Shown here: positions 23,698-30,699 of the stretch, piece after piece
Layout of the letters: every line of letters starts with the position of its first letter
Position numbering within the stretch: position 1 is the first letter of the stretch
Assembly (NCBI GenBank): GCA_910586315.1
Contig: CAJUIP010000031.1
Span: forward strand, 1 to 42,098
Source of the DNA: an uncultured Lachnospiraceae bacterium
Lineage (GTDB): Bacteria; Bacillota; Clostridia; Lachnospirales; Lachnospiraceae
DNA length: 42,098 bases
Direction: 5' to 3'
Notes under the pieces: model-generated
What the model saw: only the letters and a program-made list of their open reading frames with translations
Told to the model about the DNA's origin: nothing
Database searches by the model: none
Position numbers and translations under genes: made by a program

Positions 23698-24105
23698 ATG
23701 GCAGAAAATCAGTTTCCATCAACGGCAGAGGCACTGTTTAAAGGGATGGACAATTTTATTACAACGAAAACCGTGGTGGGGGAGCCTGTGAAGGTGGACG
23801 ACACCATTATCATTCCGCTCGTGGATGTGACCTGTGGCATGGCGGCCGGGTCATTTGCCCAGAATGCAAAAACCAACGGCGGGGGCGGAATGAGCGCGAA
23901 AATGAGCCCAAGCGCCATTTTAATTATTCAGAACGGGATGACCAGACTGGTAAACATCAAGCATCAGGATGCAGTCACAAAAGTACTGGATATGGTGCCG
24001 GACTTTGTCAACCGCTTTGTGGGCGGAAAGGACATCTCCCCGGAGGCCATGGAAAAGGCGGAAGATATGAAGGCTTCCTATGAGGCCGGTGAAGAAACAA
24101 AATAG
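23698..24105 (+). CDS. gerW: GerW family sporulation protein (YtfJ)
   Basis: The 135-residue protein is a standard member: a central VDDTIIIPLVDVTCGMAAGS, a glycine-rich NGGGGMSAKMSPSAILI and a C-terminal DMVPDFVNRF. In Bacillus YtfJ is made in the forespore and is needed for normal germination (GerW). AAAGGAGGAGG lies ahead of the ATG. A sporulation-sigma promoter is expected in the 98-bp gap upstream, but I could not identify one with confidence. Confidence 0.93.
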   Translation: MAENQFPSTAEALFKGMDNFITTKTVVGEPVKVDDTIIIPLVDVTCGMAAGSFAQNAKTNGGGGMSAKMSPSAILIIQNGMTRLVNIKHQDAVTKVLDMVPDFVNRFVGGKDISPEAMEKAEDMKASYEAGEETK

Positions 24106-24166
24106 CATGGAACGGCAGAGGCCGCATATGATGTATCATAGACATTTTTCCGTAAAGGAGGATGGT

Positions 24167-24307
24167 ATGAAACGATTATGCGGCCTTATGATTTTTTGTA
24201 TTGGCATCGGCATGACCTGGGTACTGATTCTCCCCAAATCATTTCTCATGGTGATAATTGCAATGGCCTTTCTGATTGTGGGATATAATCTGTTTTGCTG
24301 CAAATAA
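24167..24307 (+). CDS. Small two-helix membrane protein, 46 aa
   Basis: A 46-residue reading frame with two hydrophobic helices (about 5-22 and 25-42), starting MKRLCGLMIFCIGIGMTW and ending in CCK. AAAGGAGG (24154-24161) lies 5 bp before the ATG at 24167, an excellent site, which supports a real gene. It follows gerW by 61 bp and is probably part of the same sporulation unit. No family was recognised; small membrane proteins of this sort are frequent beside gerW in Lachnospiraceae. Confidence 0.75.
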   Translation: MKRLCGLMIFCIGIGMTWVLILPKSFLMVIIAMAFLIVGYNLFCCK

Positions 24308-24480
24308 CGGTTCACGTTCTTTTCGTTTCCGGGAATGCTGCCGGGGGCAAATCGGGCTTCACAGGACGCAGATGTTCGAAAAAACTATGAGAAACACGCT
24401 TTGCGAGTTTCTCAAGTTATCGCGGCAGTCGCCAAGGTCCCGTGCAAGCACGGACTTTGGCTCGTTGATCGCGTAAATGA
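24308..24480. other. Gene-free, hairpin-rich gap between the small membrane protein and rpmB
   Basis: No convincing reading frame. Two clear inverted repeats are visible: GAGAAAC/GTTTCTC (around 24390-24415), and a 13-bp imperfect hairpin at 24432-24460 with arm CCAAGGTCCCGTG, loop CAAG and return CACGGACTTTGG. It may be an RNA 3' region of the upstream operon or a decayed repeat. Confidence 0.5.
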
Positions 24481-24524
24481 AAAAAGGCATTCTCTGTTGA
24501 TGAAACAGAGGATGCCTTTATTTT
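24481..24524 (-). terminator. Terminator of rpmB, probably bidirectional
   Basis: A 16-bp stem AAAGGCATTCTCTGTT/AACAGAGGATGCCTTT spans 24483-24519. On the minus strand it runs into TTTTT (plus-strand A-run at 24481-24485), and on the plus strand into ATTTT, so it can stop both converging transcripts. Confidence 0.88.
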
Positions 24525-24547
24525 GCGATTTTCTTGTATCGGAGGTA

Positions 24548-24733
24548 TTAAGCTCTCTCTACGAGACCGGATCTTAAGCAAGAAGTACATACATACATCT
24601 TCCGAGTTCCGCCATTAACCTTAACCTTTACAGATTTAACGTTCGCTTTCCAGATTTTGTTGGATCTTCTATGGGAATGGCTTACTCCATTACCAAAGTG
24701 AGCAGCTTTTTCACAAATAGCGCATTTTGCCAT
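24548..24733 (-). CDS. rpmB: 50S ribosomal protein bL28
   Basis: A 61-residue L28 of the zinc-binding (C+) type with cysteines C4, C7, C49 and C52. It starts MAKCAICEKAAHFGNGVSHS and has the conserved SNKIWKANVKSV. It assembles late into the large subunit. On the minus strand AAGGAGGT lies just before the ATG. It is the only gene of its transcription unit and diverges from asp23; the rpmB/asp23 divergent pair is widely kept in Firmicutes. Confidence 0.98.
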   Translation of the reverse strand: MAKCAICEKAAHFGNGVSHSHRRSNKIWKANVKSVKVKVNGGTRKMYVCTSCLRSGLVERA

Positions 24734-24787
24734 GATTGCACCTCCTTAACACTTCTTTGGATTTGGAAAAAAATCCATAACACATGT

Positions 24788-24816
24788 ATGATAGCAGATC
24801 ATGTAGAAAATTGCAA
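24788..24816 (-). promoter_or_regulatory. Promoter of rpmB
   Basis: On the minus strand TTGCAA (plus 24811-24816), 17 bp, TATCAT (plus 24788-24793) preceded by TGC (extended -10). Confidence 0.75.
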
Positions 24817-24902
24817 GAGAAAAATGAAAAATTCCAACTTTTTTTCATTAAAACTCAGGATTATAATGGACAGGATAAGAAGGATATGATATATTAAAAA
24901 AA

Positions 24903-24960
24903 ATGCCGTTACATTCACAGGGTACCTGTGAGCGGTAACGCTTTGAACCTGTTGCGGCAT
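24903..24960 (+). promoter_or_regulatory. Candidate structured leader upstream of asp23
   Basis: Nested inverted repeats: ATGCCG (24903-24908) with CGGCAT (24955-24960), CGTTAC (24907-24912) with GTAACG (24935-24940), and CACAGG with CCTGTG around GTA. A second CCTGT at 24948-24952 could replace the first one, so two folds compete. Read on the minus strand the same hairpin is followed by nine Ts and could work as a terminator. Confidence 0.5.
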
Positions 24961-24989
24961 CCTAATTTTTCGGAAACGGAGGCAGAAGT

Positions 24990-25346
24990 ATGAAGGGATG
25001 TATTAATAATAAAATGGGCCGAATCCAGATTGATACGGACGTAATCGCTCTTTATGCGGGAACAACGGCAGTGGAATGCTTCGGAATTGTGGGCATGGCT
25101 GCAGTCAGCATGAAAGACGGACTGGTAAAACTTTTAAAACGTGAAAGCCTGACTCACGGAATCAATGTCGCGATTAACGATAACGCAATCAGCATTGACT
25201 TCCACGTAATCGTTTCCTACGGCGTCAGCATCTCAACAGTTGCTGACAATCTGATCGAAAATGTGAAGTATAAAGTAGAAGAATTCACTGGTATGCCTGT
25301 TGAAAAGATCAACATTTACGTTGAAGGCGTACGGGTGATAGATTAA
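24990..25346 (+). CDS. Asp23/Gls24 family (DUF322) envelope stress protein
   Basis: The 118-residue protein shows the Asp23 core: GRIQIDTDVIALYAGTTAVE, then GIVGMAA, and the terminal VEKINIYVEGVRVID. In Firmicutes this small form (YloU type) sits directly upstream of fakA/yloV, as here (15-bp gap). Members associate with the membrane and envelope stress. ACGGAGG precedes the ATG. A hairpin-rich leader lies upstream. Confidence 0.93.
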   Translation: MKGCINNKMGRIQIDTDVIALYAGTTAVECFGIVGMAAVSMKDGLVKLLKRESLTHGINVAINDNAISIDFHVIVSYGVSISTVADNLIENVKYKVEEFTGMPVEKINIYVEGVRVID

Positions 25347-25361
25347 GGAGGAAGTAAATCC

Positions 25362-27074
25362 ATGGCAGTAAAGTCCGCAGACGCTTCCCTGTTTCAGACT
25401 GCGGTTCTGGCCGCGGCCAAGAACCTTGAAGCGAAAAAGGAATGGATTAATGAGCTGAATGTGTTCCCGGTTCCCGATGGCGACACAGGCACCAATATGA
25501 CTATGACCATTATGGCCGCCGCAAAGGAAGTGGCCGCCATTGAGAAGCCAACGATGGGGGCTATTGCAAAAGCCCTTTCTTCCGGTTCTCTCCGCGGAGC
25601 CCGCGGTAATTCCGGCGTAATTCTGTCCCAGTTATTTCGTGGTTTTACAAAGGAAATCAGTACTACAGACGTAATCACCGTTACGATTCTTGCCAACGCT
25701 TTTACCCGTGCTACGGAGACGGCTTATAAAGCCGTTATGAAGCCAAAGGAAGGAACGATTCTGACCGTTGCCAGAGGAATGGCCGAAAAAGCGGCGGAGC
25801 TGGCGACTCAGACCGATGATATTGTTAAATTTTTACAGCAGGTGATCGAACACGGAGATTATGTTTTAAGCCAGACTCCGGAAATGCTCCCTGTATTAAA
25901 ACAGGCAGGCGTCGTGGACTCCGGCGGGCAGGGATTAATGGAAGTTATGAAAGGCGGTCTGGACGGTCTTTTAGGCAGGGGAATTCCCTTTGACAGCATA
26001 GTGGTCCAGGAAACTCCCGGAACACGGACAAAAAGTGCCGCCGGTCAGGAAGGCCTGGAAACAGCCGACATTAAATTCGGTTACTGCACAGAATTCATCA
26101 TTAATGTGGAAAAAAGCTATGATTCGGAGGAAGAACACAGATTCAAGGGCTTTTTGGAGTCCATCGGGGATTCTATTGTGGTGGTCTCTGATGAAGATGT
26201 GGTTAAAGTTCATGTTCACACCAACAATCCCGGTCTTGCTATCGAGCGGGCTTTGACGTATGGTTCTCTCTCAAAAATGAAAATTGACAATATGAGGGAA
26301 GAGCATAACGAACGCCTGATTCACAATGAATCGGCCATGTCTTTGGCTTCCCGGCCGGAGGAATCCAAAAAGGAAGAGCTTAAAGGGGAAGAGTCCAAAA
26401 AGGAAGAGCCCAGGAAACCGTACGGCTTCATCGCAGTTTCCATCGGCGAGGGGCTTGGAGAAATTTTTAAGGGGATTGGCGCGGACTACCTGATTGAGGG
26501 CGGGCAGACCATGAATCCCAGCACCGAAGATATGCTAAATGCCATCGAAAAGGTGAACGCAGATGTGATTTATATTCTTCCTAATAATAAAAATATCATT
26601 CTTGCCGCGGAACAGGCCAAAAGTCTGGTGGAAGATAAGCAGGTTTTTGTGATTCCCTCCAAAACCGTTCCTCAGGGAATTGCGGCCCTGATTAATTTTC
26701 TCCCGGATGTGTCTCCAGAAGAAAACACAAAGAGCATGACAGAGGAGATGGGGCGTATCCGTACTGGTCAGATTACTTATGCGATCCGCAATACCTCCAT
26801 TGACGGTATGGAAATTAAAGAGGGAAATATCATGGGAATCGGAGATTCTGGTATGCTGGCCGTGGGCCAGGATATCACAGAAACCGCCATGGAAACCCTG
26901 CGGCATATGGTGGATGAGGAATCTGAGTTAATCAGCATTTATTATGGCGCTGACGTATCTGAAGAAGACGCCGGGGCTCTTCTTTCTAAAATTCAGGAAG
27001 AATTTCCGGGCTGTGAAGCAGAGCTTAATAATGGAGGACAGCCAATTTACTATTATTTACTGTCTGTGGAATAA
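25362..27074 (+). CDS. fakA: Fatty acid kinase catalytic subunit FakA (YloV, DhaL-domain)
   Basis: A 570-residue protein with an N-terminal DhaL/DAK2 kinase domain (about 8-200) whose Mg-ATP loop PDGDTGTNMT holds D39, D41 and N45. A middle domain and a C-terminal DegV-like region follow. FakA phosphorylates exogenous fatty acids presented by FakB (DegV family), feeding phospholipid synthesis. A Lys/Glu-rich linker before the C-terminal part contains a 30-bp tandem duplication. AAGGAGG lies 11 bp upstream. asp23-fakA-recG is a standard Firmicutes order, but here recG is separated by a structured 154-bp gap. Confidence 0.93.
   Translation: MAVKSADASLFQTAVLAAAKNLEAKKEWINELNVFPVPDGDTGTNMTMTIMAAAKEVAAIEKPTMGAIAKALSSGSLRGARGNSGVILSQLFRGFTKEISTTDVITVTILANAFTRATETAYKAVMKPKEGTILTVARGMAEKAAELATQTDDIVKFLQQVIEHGDYVLSQTPEMLPVLKQAGVVDSGGQGLMEVMKGGLDGLLGRGIPFDSIVVQETPGTRTKSAAGQEGLETADIKFGYCTEFIINVEKSYDSEEEHRFKGFLESIGDSIVVVSDEDVVKVHVHTNNPGLAIERALTYGSLSKMKIDNMREEHNERLIHNESAMSLASRPEESKKEELKGEESKKEEPRKPYGFIAVSIGEGLGEIFKGIGADYLIEGGQTMNPSTEDMLNAIEKVNADVIYILPNNKNIILAAEQAKSLVEDKQVFVIPSKTVPQGIAALINFLPDVSPEENTKSMTEEMGRIRTGQITYAIRNTSIDGMEIKEGNIMGIGDSGMLAVGQDITETAMETLRHMVDEESELISIYYGADVSEEDAGALLSKIQEEFPGCEAELNNGGQPIYYYLLSVE
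26358..26417 (+). repeat. Two 30-bp tandem repeats inside fakA
   Basis: Units 26358-26387 and 26388-26417 encode EESKKEELKG and EESKKEEPRK. They lie in the variable linker of FakA, and the reading frame is kept. Confidence 0.85.
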
Positions 27075-27077
27075 AAA

Positions 27078-27146
27078 AGAATCCTGCGCCGCAGGATTCT
27101 CTGCCTGCGGCGGGTCGCGGCAGCGACATTTTCCTTTCCGCCGCAG
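27078..27146 (+). other. Two strong hairpins in the fakA-recG gap
   Basis: AGAATCCTGCG and CGCAGGATTCT form a perfect 11-bp inverted repeat (27078-27100) around a single C. Then CTGCGGCGG (27105-27113) pairs with CCGCCGCAG (27138-27146) over 9 bp, enclosing the nested GTCGC-GGCA-GCGAC (27114-27127). The first hairpin has an A-run on its 5' side, so it ends in Ts only on the minus strand, where no gene needs it. Confidence 0.7.
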
Positions 27147-27164
27147 TGCGATACGAAACACAAC

Positions 27165-27207
27165 AAAGCTGCCACAGGCGGTCCGAGGAGGCTGCCGGGC
27201 AGTTTTT
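27165..27207 (+). terminator. Terminator-like hairpin just upstream of recG
   Basis: AAAGCTGCC (27165-27173) pairs with GGGCAGTTT (27197-27205), then TT. It lies 22 bp before the recG start, so it may end fakA transcripts or attenuate recG. Confidence 0.6.
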
Positions 27208-27228
27208 GTTACATATACGGAGGGATCA

Positions 27229-29283
27229 ATGGAAAACCGACAGTCTCTGGAGACCTTAAAAGGAATTGGAGAAAAAACCGCAAAGCTTTTTGAAAAGGTG
27301 GGTGTGAAAACCATTGACGACCTGCTCCATTATTACCCCAGGGCCTATGACACCTTTGAGGAGCCAAAGGCCATCGGGGAGCTTTTGGACGGCGCCGTCG
27401 AGGCCGTGGATGGATACTTAAAAAGTGGGGCCGCAGGAAGAAATTTCGGCGGTCTTTCTCTTGTAACTGTTACCATAAACGATATGACCGGGAAACTTAA
27501 ACTTGTCTGGTATCATATGCCCTATCTGAAAAATACTCTGCGTCCGGACAGCCACTATATTTTTCGTGGCAGGGTATCCAGAAAGAAAAGCGGACTCACC
27601 ATGGAACAGCCGCAGATGTATAAGCCGGAAGTCTATGAGACGTTTTTAAAAAGAATGCAGCCGGTTTACGCCCAGACGAAGGGGCTGGGAAATAAGACCA
27701 TTGCCTCGGCCATGGAACAGGCCCTTTCTGTCCGGGTCATGGAAAAGGATTACCTTCCGGCGGGTTTAAGAAAAGCCAATGAACTGGCGGAATATAATTT
27801 TGCCATTGAGCATATTCATTTTCCCAAGGATTCCACGGATCTTTTATTTGCCAGAAAGCGGCTGGTCTATGATGAGTTTTTTCTATTCCTTCTGGCCGTT
27901 CGGAGACTTAAAGAAAAACGGCAGGATATAAAAAGCTCTTATGTGATGGAAAAGGACAGCCTGGCCCGGAAACTGGAGAAAGAACTTCCCTATGCCCTCA
28001 CAAAGGCTCAGAAGCGGACCCTGGAGGAGGTATTCCTGGATTTAAAAAGCGGAAAAGTAATGAACCGCCTGGTTCAGGGGGATGTGGGTTCCGGTAAGAC
28101 GGTGATCGCCCTTCTGGCTCTTCTTCTGGCGGCGGAAAACGGATACCAGGGAGCCCTTATGGTACCCACGGAGGTCCTGGCAAGGCAGCATTATGAGTCG
28201 GTGACGAAGCTTTTTTCCTCCCACGGCATCCTGAAAACGGCGGTGCTGGTGACCGGATCCATGACCGCAAAGGAAAAGCGTCTGTCTTACGAAAAAATTT
28301 CCTCCCACGAGGCCGATATTGTGATCGGAACCCATGCCCTGATCCAGGAAAAGGTGGTATATGATAATCTGGCGTTGGTCATCACCGATGAGCAGCACCG
28401 GTTCGGTGTGGCACAAAGGGAAATGCTTGGAAATAAGGGGGCTCTTCCTCATGTACTGGTTATGAGTGCCACGCCGATTCCCCGGACCCTGGCGATTATT
28501 CTGTATGGGGATTTGGATATTTCCGTCATTGATGAGCTGCCTTCCAACCGCCTTCCCATTAAAAACTGTGTGGTGGATACGGGGTATCGGGAACGGGCAT
28601 ACAGATTCATTGCGGGAGAAGTGGCAAAGGGCCGTCAGGCATATGTGATTTGTCCCATGGTGGAGGATAGCGAGATGATTGAGGGAGAAAATGTTCTGGA
28701 TTATACAAAGGTCCTCCGGGAAAAGCTTCCGGGTATCCGGGTAGAATATCTACACGGAAAAATGAAGGGAAAGGAAAAGAACGCCATCATGGAGGAGTTT
28801 GCCGCCGGGGCCATCCAGGTTCTGGTGTCCACCACAGTCATCGAGGTGGGAGTCAATGTTCCAAACGCCACGGTGATGATGATTGAAAATGCCGAGCGGT
28901 TTGGTTTAGCTCAGCTCCATCAGCTGAGGGGACGTGTGGGGCGCGGAAAGGAACAATCCTACTGTATTATGGTCAATGCCTCCGGGGACGGCGAAAAGAA
29001 TGCCAGGCTGGAAGTACTTAATAAATCCAACGATGGATTTTTTATCGCTTCTGAGGATTTAAGGCTTCGCGGCCCGGGAGACATTTTCGGCCTCCGCCAA
29101 AGCGGAGATCTGGAATTTAAGCTGGCGGATATTTACACGGATGCCATAACCTTAAAAAAGGTTTCCGAGGATGTAAACACGCTTTTAAAACAGGATGAGA
29201 ACCTTCTTCTTCCGGAGCACGCAGAACTGAGAAAAAAGCTGGACCAGTATCTCGAGACCAGCTATGAGAAATTAAGTTTATAA
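27229..29283 (+). CDS. recG: ATP-dependent DNA helicase RecG
   Basis: The 684-residue branched-DNA helicase rescues stalled replication forks and processes recombination intermediates. It has an N-terminal helix-hairpin-helix-like start (LKGIGEKTAKL) and an OB-fold wedge domain (about 55-130). The helicase core has Walker A GDVGSGKT (284-291), DEQH at 387-390 and the C-terminal motifs including QLRGRVGRG. The ATG at 27229 (CGGAGGG ahead) gives the normal length; the frame is open for 95 codons upstream but without similarity. A repeat element follows 3 bp after the stop. Confidence 0.97.
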   Translation: MENRQSLETLKGIGEKTAKLFEKVGVKTIDDLLHYYPRAYDTFEEPKAIGELLDGAVEAVDGYLKSGAAGRNFGGLSLVTVTINDMTGKLKLVWYHMPYLKNTLRPDSHYIFRGRVSRKKSGLTMEQPQMYKPEVYETFLKRMQPVYAQTKGLGNKTIASAMEQALSVRVMEKDYLPAGLRKANELAEYNFAIEHIHFPKDSTDLLFARKRLVYDEFFLFLLAVRRLKEKRQDIKSSYVMEKDSLARKLEKELPYALTKAQKRTLEEVFLDLKSGKVMNRLVQGDVGSGKTVIALLALLLAAENGYQGALMVPTEVLARQHYESVTKLFSSHGILKTAVLVTGSMTAKEKRLSYEKISSHEADIVIGTHALIQEKVVYDNLALVITDEQHRFGVAQREMLGNKGALPHVLVMSATPIPRTLAIILYGDLDISVIDELPSNRLPIKNCVVDTGYRERAYRFIAGEVAKGRQAYVICPMVEDSEMIEGENVLDYTKVLREKLPGIRVEYLHGKMKGKEKNAIMEEFAAGAIQVLVSTTVIEVGVNVPNATVMMIENAERFGLAQLHQLRGRVGRGKEQSYCIMVNASGDGEKNARLEVLNKSNDGFFIASEDLRLRGPGDIFGLRQSGDLEFKLADIYTDAITLKKVSEDVNTLLKQDENLLLPEHAELRKKLDQYLETSYEKLSL

Positions 29284-29285
29284 TG

Positions 29286-29356
29286 AAAGCGCCGCCAGGC
29301 GGCTGTGCAGACGGCGTGCTTGCACGCAGGGCTGTACAGCCATCTGGCGGCCAAGC
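29286..29356 (+). repeat. 71-bp palindromic repeat, copy 1
   Basis: Folds into a near-complete hairpin: GCCGCCAG (29291-29298) with CTGGCGGC (29344-29351), GGCTGTGCAG (29301-29310) with CTGTACAGCC (29332-29341), and GCGTG-CTTG-CACGC (29314-29327) at the tip. It is 70/71 identical to copy 2, exactly 180 bp downstream. Confidence 0.93.
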
Positions 29357-29465
29357 CGATATGAGCAAAAAAGCCCTGCGAACGAAGTGAGAAGGGTGAT
29401 TTGCGAATATCGGCGACGATTGCGGGAGTGCGGGAGCACGGAGCAATCGGGATTTCATGTTATAA
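29357..29465 (+). other. Two further hairpins between the palindromic repeat copies
   Basis: GCCGATAT (29355-29362, sharing two bases with copy 1) pairs with ATATCGGC (29407-29414). CGATTGC (29417-29423) pairs with GCAATCG (29443-29449), enclosing GTGC-GGGA-GCAC. No reading frame is convincing here. Together with the flanking copies the segment is a string of four hairpins. Confidence 0.7.
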
Positions 29466-29536
29466 AAAGCGCCGCCAGGCGGCTGTGCAGACGGCGTGCT
29501 TGCACGCAGGGTTGTACAGCCATCTGGCGGCCAAGC
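29466..29536 (+). repeat. 71-bp palindromic repeat, copy 2
   Basis: Identical to copy 1 except T at 29512 where copy 1 has C at 29332. The change turns a G-C pair of the stem into G-U, so the fold is kept at RNA level. The copy ends 14 bp before the M42 promoter. Confidence 0.93.
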
Positions 29537-29550
29537 GGCTGTTCTGAAGA

Positions 29551-29579
29551 TTGAAACAAACGGGATCCTATGGTATACT
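29551..29579 (+). promoter_or_regulatory. Promoter of the M42 peptidase gene
   Basis: TTGAAA (29551-29556), 17 bp, TATACT (29574-29579) with TGG directly before (extended -10); the start codon is 33 bp further on. Confidence 0.82.
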
Positions 29580-29612
29580 TGTAGAAGAAATAAAAAAAAG
29601 GAGTCAGTGATC

Positions 29613-30653
29613 ATGAAAGAAAATGAAAAGTACGTGGAGTATATGCTGGAACAGGCAAAAAACCTGATTTCTATCGACAGCCCTTCCGGTTATGGAAAAG
29701 AGGTTACAGAGTATCTGCTGAAAGAATTTAAAACGCTGGGATTTGAGGCCCGCCGTACCGTAAAGGGCGGAGTCATCGCAGACCTTGGCGGCAGCGATGA
29801 AAAGGACGCAGTTTTGCTGGAGGCCCACTGCGACACCCTGGGCGCCATGGTCCATGAAATCAAACCGGACGGGCACTTAAAGCTCACTAATGTCGGCGGT
29901 ATGCAGCCCAACAACGCGGAGGCGGAAAACGTCCGTGTCATCACGAGATTTAACGGAATTTATGAGGGAACCTGCCAGCTTACAAACCCCTCCAAGCATG
30001 TAAATGTGGCATATTCAGAGACTGCCAGAAACTGGGATACGCTGGAAGTGATTCTTGATGAGGATGTAAGCTCGAAAGAGGATGCCGAAAAGCTTGGCAT
30101 CATGGCAGGCGATTATGTATGCTTTGAACCGCGTTTCCGCGTGACCGGGTCCGGATATATAAAGAGCCGTTTCCTGGACGATAAGCTTTCTTCCGCCATT
30201 TTACTGGGCTATGCCAAATACTTAAAGGATGAAAAAGTAACCCCGAAACGCCGGATGTATCTGCATTTTACCATTTATGAGGAAGTGGGACACGGCGGCT
30301 CTGCCCCGGTTCCCGAGGGCGTGACAGAGGCCTGGTCCGTGGATATGGGCTGTGTGGGTACCGGGCTTTCCTGTACGGAGCGCCAGGTTTCCATTTGCGC
30401 CAAGGACAGCGGCGGCCCCTATAACTATGATGTGGTATCCCGCCAGATTGCTCTTGCAAAGGAAAAGGGGATTGATTTCGCCGTGGATATTTATCCCTCC
30501 TACAGCTCTGATGTGGAGGCTACATTAAAGGCCGGAAATGATATCCGTCACGGTCTCATCGGGCCCGGCGTGTTTGCATCCCATGGCTATGAGAGAAGCC
30601 ACAGGGACGGAGTGGAAAATACCTTCCGGCTGATTCAGGCATATTTTGGATAA
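29613..30653 (+). CDS. M42 family metallopeptidase (glutamyl/leucyl aminopeptidase type)
   Basis: A 346-residue cytosolic aminopeptidase of the M42 (PepA/FrvX) group, dinuclear-metal enzymes that trim peptides as large tetrahedral oligomers. Ligands visible are H72 and D74 (EAHCDTLG), D189/D190 (FLDDKL), E223/E224 (YEEVGHGG) and D244 (SVDMG). AAGGAG precedes the ATG at 29613; the in-frame ATG at 29496 lies inside the upstream repeat and before the promoter. It is probably the first gene of a loose cluster with the next two or three. Confidence 0.93.
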   Translation: MKENEKYVEYMLEQAKNLISIDSPSGYGKEVTEYLLKEFKTLGFEARRTVKGGVIADLGGSDEKDAVLLEAHCDTLGAMVHEIKPDGHLKLTNVGGMQPNNAEAENVRVITRFNGIYEGTCQLTNPSKHVNVAYSETARNWDTLEVILDEDVSSKEDAEKLGIMAGDYVCFEPRFRVTGSGYIKSRFLDDKLSSAILLGYAKYLKDEKVTPKRRMYLHFTIYEEVGHGGSAPVPEGVTEAWSVDMGCVGTGLSCTERQVSICAKDSGGPYNYDVVSRQIALAKEKGIDFAVDIYPSYSSDVEATLKAGNDIRHGLIGPGVFASHGYERSHRDGVENTFRLIQAYFG

Positions 30654-30699
30654 AAAAGGGAAAGCAGCCTGATCAGTGACATGCAGGAGGAGAGGGAAC

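Noticed and set aside
29117..29614. 165-codon minus-strand frame with a repeated Pro/Gly-rich peptide
   Set aside because: The peptide repeat is just the translation of the two copies of the 71-bp palindromic DNA repeat, and the frame runs into recG.
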